Under the pieces are notes generated by a model. The model did no database searches and was not told the origin of the DNA. It worked only from the letters and a program-made list of their open reading frames with translations. A DNA stretch of 18,930 nucleotides, taken from NCBI GenBank assembly GCA_038239345.1, contig JBBSEX010000051.1, forward strand, positions 1-18,930, written 5' to 3'. Position 1 is the first letter of the stretch, and each line of letters begins with the position of its first letter. A program made the position numbers and the translations under genes. Shown here in pieces: positions 13,179 to 18,930 of the stretch. Source of the stretch: JBBSEX01 sp038239345 (lineage in GTDB: Bacteria; Acidobacteriota; Terriglobia; Bryobacterales; Bryobacteraceae).

Positions 13179-13993
13179 GGCTTGGCCTTTCGGGTCTTTC
13201 TCCCCGCGAGTTCAGCCTCCGCGCGTTCCAGGCGCGCTATCAAGTCGGGATCCGGATTCGCAACCTTGCGCCGTAATTCGGCTTCAAGGGTTGCGAGACG
13301 CCCGTCAACCTGCGCATGTTCGACCTTGCTTTGGTCCAGCTCGTTTTGCAGCCGCGCACAATTCGCGCGCGATGCCGCGAGTTCGGTTTGCAGTTCACGT
13401 ATGGTGAGCGCTGCGTTACTGCCGTCGGAAGGACCGCCAACGCCGGAACTCTGCCCCTCGATCACCCGATTGCATAACTCGATGTGCCGATTGTGACGGT
13501 CGATTGCCTCCACGGCACGGCTCTCGGCGAGCACCTTCGCGTTCAGCACGTCCGTCAAACACTCCGCGGCAACCCATTTGATCTGGCGCATCTTGTCCCA
13601 CCAGACCCAGCACAGCATCAGCAGAATGACGATGAACCCCAACTGAAAGGACGCCAGCCGGAAGTACGGATTGCCGACCGATTGCTCGCGAAGGTTCGCC
13701 AGTCGCTGGTCGATCCCCGTTCCCCAATTGATCTGATGGGGATTGAGGACACGCAAGTAGAAAGTGAAAATAGAATCACGCGGCGTCGCCGCGCCGACTG
13801 GAATGGGCCGATAGGGCTGCGCAGGATTCACACCGACTACTCCGGCACCGCTTCCGACGTATTGAATCGGAGGCTCTTTGCCCTTTTGAGTTTGCGCCGG
13901 TGCGTCTTTGGTCGGCGCTGGCGGCACCGGCTGTGGCGCTTGGCCAAACGCTTCAATCACAACCAATAACAACAGAGTCGACTTCCGTAACAT
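13175..13993 (-). CDS. Signal-peptide, membrane-anchored coiled-coil protein, 272 aa
   Basis: A signal peptide (MLRKSTLLLLVVIEAFGQA) is followed by a Pro-rich segment (about 20-70), then a polar region and a single transmembrane helix near 112-132 (FRLASFQLGFIVILLMLCWVWW). The C-terminal ~75 residues are heptad-like (LQTELAASRANCARLQNELD, RLATLEAELRRK), predicting a coiled coil in the cytoplasm. The ATG at 13993 has TAGGAGG with a six-base spacer, ten bases past the coupling-ATPase stop. The layout (periplasmic Pro-rich arm, one TM, cytoplasmic coiled coil) suits a type IV secretion scaffold or coupling-protein partner. No exact family name is justified. Confidence 0.65.
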   Translation of the reverse strand: MLRKSTLLLLVVIEAFGQAPQPVPPAPTKDAPAQTQKGKEPPIQYVGSGAGVVGVNPAQPYRPIPVGAATPRDSIFTFYLRVLNPHQINWGTGIDQRLANLREQSVGNPYFRLASFQLGFIVILLMLCWVWWDKMRQIKWVAAECLTDVLNAKVLAESRAVEAIDRHNRHIELCNRVIEGQSSGVGGPSDGSNAALTIRELQTELAASRANCARLQNELDQSKVEHAQVDGRLATLEAELRRKVANPDPDLIARLERAEAELAGRKTRKAKP

Positions 13994-14003
13994 CGTCTGC
14001 CTC

Positions 14004-15788
14004 CTACCGGCGGCGCGGAAACGCCACCATCCCCGCCAGCTTCTGATCCTTGAACCGTAAGTTCGCGCCTTCCGAGTCCTCGCGCGACGACTCCAACTTG
14101 GGCAATACGGTTGGCTCGAACAGCGGCACTCGGATATCGCTGGGTGGACGAACGTGTAGGCGACCGTGCAAGGTTCCCTGAACGGGATCCGTCATGAGGA
14201 TCTCCATCTTGCCCTTACCCAGATTCTTGATGTGATGATCCAACGCCCGGAATTCCAGTTGCTCGCGCTCGGACGCGCCGATCGCCTTGTCGTAACTTTC
14301 AAACCCAAGGAAATCCTTGCGCCACAACTGCTGCGTTCGTTTCTGAACCGGGACCTGGGAAGACGCCTGCTTGAAGTACTTGGCGGTCTCTTCATCGCGA
14401 GTTTGCATCAGCATCGTGGTGCCCGGCGCGGACGACACGTCTTGCTGGAACCCTTTCCCGACCTCAAGCAATTGCGGCAGGGATTGCAGCGAGAATAGGA
14501 ATGCTGTGTTTGTGCCGCGCGCCGTGTTCAGAATCTGCGCAAAGTTGCTGTAGCCGAAGGGCGCAAATTCATCCATCACGACGGAGAAGAGTGGCTTGTT
14601 CCGCCGCTTCCGTTCGGTCTCCGTCTCGTATCTTTTGCCGACGACCAACTGAAGATTCTGAAGCATCATCTTTCCGAGGGCTTTCACGGGGGCCGCGTTC
14701 TTGTTGATGTTGAGGCTCACAAACAGGATCAGTTCGTTGTCGATGACATCATTGATGGACAGCAAGTTGTCATAGGGGCCGGTGATCACGCTCAGTTCGT
14801 CGTCTAGGAATGTCATGCACTCGTTGAGCAAACCCTGGATCTTTTGCACACGCTCGCGATCGCCGAAGGACTGGAACAGGCTATGGGCCGACATTTCGAA
14901 GTTCAACCGGCGTTGCGTGGAGATTTCCGGATCACGGGCCATGCACTGCCGCGCGATAGCGACCTGGTCCTCAATCACACCCTGATCGAATGCCATGACC
15001 ATCACGTCGTAGAAGTTGAACCGTTTGCCGGTGTAGTGGAGAATCCGCACGATGTCGGCCAGGTAGTTCAGTTGATGTTTCGCGAAGAACTCGTTTTGGA
15101 GATTGAACGATCCAAATACCATGGAGACTTGCGCCATGTAGTTGTCGTCGTCTGACGCGAACGGGTTGTACTGGACCGACAGGTCCGGACGGGAAGGATT
15201 CAGAAGCCGCAGATCGGCCATCCGACCCGCACGATGTATATAAGGTAGGAGCGAATGGAAGAATTCGAGGTCGCCTTTCCCATCGAAGATCACCATCGGG
15301 ATCTTCTTCCGGTCGCCGGGAGGCCCGACACGGCGCATCAAGTCCTGGGTGATGATGTTCCGAAGGAGCGTGGTTTTGCCGCTGCCGGTCTGCCCCAGCA
15401 CCAACGCCTGCATGACCCGGGTTTCGTCATTCCACTTCCAAGGTTGACCATGAACGTCGTAGCCAAGAACGACCGCGTTCTCTTCGTTCCACGCCTTCTC
15501 CACCAGTTCGCGCTCCCCGCGCTGCGGCACGGTCGGTAGTTGTTTCGGCCAGGCTTGTTCCCGGATCGTCCCCGCGCGAAGGAACTGCTGAACGGTGACG
15601 AACACCGCCGCAACAATCAGCAACAACCAAAGAGTCGCTTCGGCAATTTGCTCGTCGCGAATGAACCAGGCATACTTCGCGATGGCAGCCAGGAGCAAAT
15701 ACGCAACCAGCAATAGGAGCCAGATAAGAATCGCGGGATTCTCCTCGATCAGAGACGGGCGCTGCTTGATGTTCGGGTTGTCTTGCAT
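14004..15788 (-). CDS. Type IV coupling protein / TraD-VirD4-like ATPase, 594 aa
   Basis: Two N-terminal membrane helices (about 20-40 and 53-68) anchor a cytoplasmic ATPase. Walker A GQTGSGKT is at 132-139, MVIFDGKGDLEF (165-176) follows the usual post-P-loop strand, Walker B FSVVMDEFAPFG is at 401-412, and SLQSLPQLLE (433-442) matches the sensor-like SLQ element of TraD/TraG ATPases. The protein would recruit the relaxed DNA-protein complex and pump DNA through the type IV channel as an inner-membrane hexamer. The ATG at 15788 has a weak GAGG ribosome site. Neighbours are a small membrane protein upstream and the coiled-coil protein downstream. The all-alpha domain between Walker A and B looks complete. 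No relaxase gene is visible in this window. Confidence 0.93.
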   Translation of the reverse strand: MQDNPNIKQRPSLIEENPAILIWLLLLVAYLLLAAIAKYAWFIRDEQIAEATLWLLLIVAAVFVTVQQFLRAGTIREQAWPKQLPTVPQRGERELVEKAWNEENAVVLGYDVHGQPWKWNDETRVMQALVLGQTGSGKTTLLRNIITQDLMRRVGPPGDRKKIPMVIFDGKGDLEFFHSLLPYIHRAGRMADLRLLNPSRPDLSVQYNPFASDDDNYMAQVSMVFGSFNLQNEFFAKHQLNYLADIVRILHYTGKRFNFYDVMVMAFDQGVIEDQVAIARQCMARDPEISTQRRLNFEMSAHSLFQSFGDRERVQKIQGLLNECMTFLDDELSVITGPYDNLLSINDVIDNELILFVSLNINKNAAPVKALGKMMLQNLQLVVGKRYETETERKRRNKPLFSVVMDEFAPFGYSNFAQILNTARGTNTAFLFSLQSLPQLLEVGKGFQQDVSSAPGTTMLMQTRDEETAKYFKQASSQVPVQKRTQQLWRKDFLGFESYDKAIGASEREQLEFRALDHHIKNLGKGKMEILMTDPVQGTLHGRLHVRPPSDIRVPLFEPTVLPKLESSREDSEGANLRFKDQKLAGMVAFPRRR

Positions 15789-15813
15789 GGAGTTCGCGCC
15801 TCAAGAGGACTCT

Positions 15814-16053
15814 TTATCGAAGATGGAAGTAGGTGAAGAGCAGAAGTCCGAGCAGCGCAATGCCGCACGCCGCCACTACCCACCGTTTGGGCTTTCGCTG
15901 TTTCTTTTGAAACGGATTTCGCGGTTCGAGGATGGTGTCTCCCATGAGATTGCGCAGTCCCATGTGGTGACGGTCCCGGAGCAGCTTTTCAAATTCGTGG
16001 TGGACTTCCTTGACTGCGCGCGTGCGCGCCTCATTCAACGGCGGGCCGGGCAC
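15814..16053 (-). CDS. Small single-pass membrane protein, 79 aa
   Basis: Starts at GTG (16053) with GGAGGT five bases upstream, overlapping the end of the TrbG-like gene by 23 bases. A soluble, charged N-terminal part with a helical EVHHEFEKLLRDRHHMGLRN segment is followed by a basic KKQRKPKR patch and a single C-terminal helix (WVVAACGIALLGLLLFTYFH), a tail-anchored topology with the bulk in the cytoplasm. It probably belongs to the transfer apparatus, next to the coupling ATPase 25 bases downstream. No named family. Confidence 0.65.
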   Translation of the reverse strand: MPGPPLNEARTRAVKEVHHEFEKLLRDRHHMGLRNLMGDTILEPRNPFQKKQRKPKRWVVAACGIALLGLLLFTYFHLR

Positions 16054-16927
16054 GGGCCACCTCCGGCGCGGATGGAGGCCACAAGATCAGGATCGCGGCC
16101 ACTGTACCCTTCGTGTCAGCGGCGAACTGTAGTCGCAGCACAGCTACCGCGTTTGGCGAAGCGGGTCGGAGTTCCTCCAGAGCAAGCCAGCCCCAACCCT
16201 GGCCACCCGCTGCGACCATCGCAACCTGGTCGGCGTCGATCACACCCACCGTCGTTTCAGCGTCGGATTTGACACCACGCGCGAGCTTTTCCCCAAGCTG
16301 GTGTTCTCCAGCAGGGAGGAGCGACTGCTGGGCGCGGGCACCTTCCAGAAGCCAGCCGGCCGGGCGAGTCAGTAGATATGAGGATCCGGTGTGATTTACG
16401 ATTACATAGCGCAGGTAGAGCCGGTGATTCTTGCGATAGAGGTCGCGCACGGTCACCTCCACGCGTCCATTGGTTTCTCGTTCGCCAGCTACGAGTACCG
16501 GCACGCCGTCCGTCAACATTTCTGCAGGTAGCCGTTCGACGGTCTGAGCCTCGACGGCATGGGCGGGAGACACCACCACCGCAGCGACTTGATCGATGGC
16601 GAAGTGCATCTGATCGACATCCGCAGCTGGTACCAGTTCGTAGGCGTAACGGCCGCCGCTGGTCCAGATGAAGAGATTGGTTCTGGCGCCATCGTCCGTC
16701 GGCGTAACAAACACCTTGTTTTCGCGGCGCTCGACGGTGAAAGCGCTTCGGTTTCCGACCGCGACCATCGTTACCACTTCGGACATCTCGATAACGGTCA
16801 AGTGATCTTTGGCGGTTTCGACGCGAAGGATCGTTTTGGAATCCTGTTTCTGGGTCTCCAGCTTTTGTGCGGTCGCACTCAGCGCTATTACAGCCGCGGC
16901 GATTGAGATCGTCATAAACGATTTCAT
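16031..16927 (-). CDS. TrbG/VirB9/CagX-like type IV secretion protein, 298 aa
   Basis: The true start is the ATG at 16927, preceded by GGAGG with a good spacer and giving a clean signal peptide (MKSFMTISIAAAVIALSATA). The open frame further upstream is not used. The N-domain pattern LTVIEMSEVVTMVAVGNRSA, FTVERRENKVFVTP and TNLFIWTSGGRYAYEL matches the TrbG/VirB9 family (conserved strand pairs and the TNL...T..R.Y block). A C-terminal RLYLRYVIVNHTGSSYLL segment fits the beta-rich half that joins VirB10 at the outer-membrane core. The last ~80 residues are Ala/Leu-rich and less typical. It should be a periplasmic or outer-membrane part of the transfer channel. Confidence 0.8.
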   Translation of the reverse strand: MKSFMTISIAAAVIALSATAQKLETQKQDSKTILRVETAKDHLTVIEMSEVVTMVAVGNRSAFTVERRENKVFVTPTDDGARTNLFIWTSGGRYAYELVPAADVDQMHFAIDQVAAVVVSPAHAVEAQTVERLPAEMLTDGVPVLVAGERETNGRVEVTVRDLYRKNHRLYLRYVIVNHTGSSYLLTRPAGWLLEGARAQQSLLPAGEHQLGEKLARGVKSDAETTVGVIDADQVAMVAAGGQGWGWLALEELRPASPNAVAVLRLQFAADTKGTVAAILILWPPSAPEVARARPAVE

Positions 16928-17009
16928 ACTCTTTCCTCCCTGTTTTGTTTGGCCATGGCCAGGAACCACGACTCCGAAGAGCCGCGATCCCTGGACCAAG
17001 ACCGTCTTT

Positions 17010-18930
17010 CTATCGATTGGGCTTCGCCGGCGACGCAACCCACGGTATTTGCCGCGATCCGGGAACTTCGAGCTTCCCGTTGCTAATTTCACCCGTGCCC
17101 GCACTGTACGGGAACGGATGAACCCACTGAACGCGACCTCCGTCAAAGACGACCTGACCATCCTTCGTCACCGCCATCAGGAAGGTTGCCTTGGTATACG
17201 TCTGGCCGTTTTCGCCCTCGACATTCTCGACGAGGAAACAACGCCCCTCGCCGTCGATTTCGACCATGCCTTCGCTCACCTTCGGAATCGCCAGTTGCAC
17301 TGGACGGCCGCCGGTTCGCTCGACAATCGCTTTCAACATCTCGTTGGGAAACGCATAGAACGGAAGAGAGCCAGATGCCAGATCACTCTTCGTGCCGCAG
17401 ACCACCGTGTGGAGCGCCTGCAACCATCCCATGCGATTCTTTTCCTTGTGCCCGGCCCAAGTGCGCACGAGCCAGATCAGCGACCGAATCTCTTCTTGCC
17501 ACTGTTGGTCGTACGCTCCCAAGACTGCCCGAGCCTGACATAGGATATGCAGCAGCTTCGACCTCTGTTCTTTGTCGTCCTTACCCGACTCGAACGCAGC
17601 CTCGGCTTGCTGAACCGTTGCTACCAGCACCTGCTTCCGCGCGATACCAGCCTGGATCGTGATGGCCCAGGCCTTGTTCAGCTTTCGGCAGTCGTCGGCC
17701 ATGTCTTGGGTAAAGTCATGCCCTTGCACCAAGCCGCGAAACTGTCCTACTGGCATCCGGTTCGTGAAGAAGTCGGTGAGTTCCTTGCGGACCAGGTTGT
17801 ACATGGCTCCGATGCGGTCGCTGGGGGGACATTCGAAGTGTTCCGGCAGATCCTTGACAGATCGAACCTTCTTCGCTCGAAGCCACTGCGCCGCCGGAGT
17901 CAGCTTGATCGCGTCCCGGATGGAGCGGATCTTTTCCTGATCGGGTGTTACGCCGTGTTTCAGTTGATCCAGGGCGTTTTGCAATTGCTCGACCAGTTCG
18001 CGGTGAAGATCATCCCGGCCAGCCGCAGTGCATTGAGTCATCAGGTCGGTGATTGAGCCAATCTGATTTCCCATCGCACCAACGGCCACCTGCGGAAGAT
18101 TCCACCACGGTGAGCGAGCTTTCTTTGCCTTGGTTTTCTCGACAGCTCCGTTGCCTTTGTAATTGAAGCAATGCTCCACAAACCTCGGGAAGCGATCACC
18201 TTCCACCACGCAGACAAAGTCAAAGTCGTAGTCTCCCCCGTTCTTGGCCGCGGTTTTTGAGTGCAACGTGAACGTGCCCTCAAGTTCCAACTGCGTCGTC
18301 GCGATCACTTCGGCCAGGGCGTCCCTTTCGCAACACCCTTGACGATCGAGTTCCCGCGCGAGCAATTGCCGCAGTTCTGAGGTGAGGATCTTTGTGTACG
18401 GCAGCAAGTCCTCCTTCATGCGCACCGGATAGCGAACGACCAAGCCTCGGTTTGTGGCCAGGGAATTGATCGAGCGATCCTGCGGCATCCAGTCGGACCC
18501 GGAGTACACTTTTCCGCCGTGCAGAAACAGGTAGCCATCGTCTGCCAACGCGAACGCCGGCATTTCGAAACCACCCGCCGTGCAGACTTTGAACGCCCAT
18601 CGCGCCAGAACCCGCTGCAACTGATTGTTGACCCAGGGATGCTGAATCAGGAAACCAGTCGGATCGGCTTTCAGGATTCCTTCGAGAACGGAACGCTCCA
18701 CGGAAGTAGCGTCTTCGCCTTCAGCCGGAGTCTCATCTGTCAGCGGGCGCTGAGTTTCTGAGATGCCGAGAAGGCGAAACAACTCCGTGAAGTCGCGGCT
18801 TTCGAGGAGTTCCTTGAGCTTGGAGGATTGGGCGAGGGCGTGCGGCTTGATTTCGTGAGCGAACGAGTCTTCCGGAGCGTGCTGGATGACCGTGTAGCTC
18901 GACTCGAAGTTCAGGAGCCGCGAGCATTCA
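17010..18930 (-). CDS. Two-barrel RNA-polymerase-like protein (partial, cut by window end)
   Basis: The frame is open from the window edge to a TAG at 17010, giving at least 639 residues; no upstream stop or start is seen, so the N-terminus is missing (a TTG at 18782 is not the likely start). Residues ~217-242 of the visible part read LEGTFTLHSKTAAK followed by NGGDYDFDFVCV. This aligns by eye with the beta' signature EG..LH...AA.NADFDGD, the Mg-binding DxDxD of the double-psi barrel (codons 18233-18219). About 60 residues earlier, GLVVRYPVRMKEDLLP resembles the R-x-P strand (NRAPTLH in beta', RNP in QDE-1). The glycine of DxDGD is Phe here. The rest is helical. It could be an element-encoded RNA polymerase or primase, or an inactive relative. 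Confidence 0.5.
   Translation of the reverse strand, partial: ECSRLLNFESSYTVIQHAPEDSFAHEIKPHALAQSSKLKELLESRDFTELFRLLGISETQRPLTDETPAEGEDATSVERSVLEGILKADPTGFLIQHPWVNNQLQRVLARWAFKVCTAGGFEMPAFALADDGYLFLHGGKVYSGSDWMPQDRSINSLATNRGLVVRYPVRMKEDLLPYTKILTSELRQLLARELDRQGCCERDALAEVIATTQLELEGTFTLHSKTAAKNGGDYDFDFVCVVEGDRFPRFVEHCFNYKGNGAVEKTKAKKARSPWWNLPQVAVGAMGNQIGSITDLMTQCTAAGRDDLHRELVEQLQNALDQLKHGVTPDQEKIRSIRDAIKLTPAAQWLRAKKVRSVKDLPEHFECPPSDRIGAMYNLVRKELTDFFTNRMPVGQFRGLVQGHDFTQDMADDCRKLNKAWAITIQAGIARKQVLVATVQQAEAAFESGKDDKEQRSKLLHILCQARAVLGAYDQQWQEEIRSLIWLVRTWAGHKEKNRMGWLQALHTVVCGTKSDLASGSLPFYAFPNEMLKAIVERTGGRPVQLAIPKVSEGMVEIDGEGRCFLVENVEGENGQTYTKATFLMAVTKDGQVVFDGGRVQWVHPFPYSAGTGEISNGKLEVPGSRQIPWVASPAKPNR

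Noticed and set aside
16950..16961. Perfect 12-bp palindrome TGGCCATGGCCA
   Set aside because: It lies in the gap before the TrbG-like gene, but it is short and made of a simple repeated GGCC motif; with no second copy or promoter it gives no supportable function.
16928..17161. N-terminal extension of the TrbG-like protein
   Set aside because: It is Arg-rich, overlaps the 3' end of the polymerase-like gene, and the ATG at 16927 has a strong ribosome site and a clean signal peptide.
16809..17543. Plus-strand frame of 244 codons
   Set aside because: Antisense to the TrbG-like and polymerase-like genes, no ribosome site, low-complexity composition.
1..18930. CRISPR array, rRNA, tRNA or complete insertion sequence
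   Set aside because: No regularly spaced repeats, no RNA gene signature, and no transposase frame was seen on either strand.

Overview
The window is about 19 kb of GC-rich DNA that reads as part of a conjugative or integrative element (ICE or large plasmid) of a Gram-negative bacterium. It carries a type IV coupling ATPase and a TrbG/VirB9-type secretion protein, a replication and recombination set (archaeo-eukaryotic-type primase, SF2 helicase, SSB, Rad52-like annealing protein), a relaxation-type nuclease-like protein, and many small conserved hypothetical genes with strong Shine-Dalgarno sites. The combination resembles accessory elements of Acidobacteriota or related soil bacteria. That assignment is a general impression, because no rRNA, tRNA or housekeeping gene is present.

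Almost everything is on the minus strand, so transcription runs from high to low coordinates. (1) 18930 to 11924 is a transfer module: a large protein cut by the window edge that carries an RNA-polymerase-like Asp-triad signature, a TrbG/VirB9-like protein, a small membrane protein, a VirD4/TraD-type ATPase, a signal-peptide/membrane/coiled-coil protein, an unknown protein and a Replic_Relax-like protein. Several of these genes overlap or nearly touch. (2) 11923 to 11477 is non-coding with extreme strand asymmetry (C/A-rich on plus, G/T-rich on minus). (3) 11476 to 10036 holds a small gene overlapping a Rad52/Rad22-like gene, followed by a GC hairpin. (4) 9849 to 6987 is cargo: an AbiV-family HEPN gene followed by a 323-residue unknown (minus), converging on an HTH-PIN toxin-antitoxin pair, which holds the only plus-strand genes. 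(5) 6843 to 1 is a replication module: a 118-aa unknown, an AEP primase with a zinc finger, a 203-aa unknown, a small membrane protein, an HD-type hydrolase-like protein, a zinc-ribbon mini-protein, SSB, a second zinc mini-protein, a DUF6094-type adenine methyltransferase-like protein, a 207-aa unknown, a 108-aa unknown and the N-terminal part of an SF2 helicase that leaves the window.

Inferred working: the primase, helicase, SSB and Rad52-like protein would copy and recombine the element; the methyltransferase could protect or mark it; the coupling ATPase and TrbG-like protein would move it between cells; and the AbiV and HTH-PIN cargo would add phage defence and stability. The most unusual item is the edge gene at 17010-18930. 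It has a D-x-D-x-D triad set in sequence that lines up by eye with the catalytic barrel of two-barrel RNA polymerases (cellular beta', QDE-1-type RdRP). The second is the AbiV-linked 323-aa protein of unknown family.
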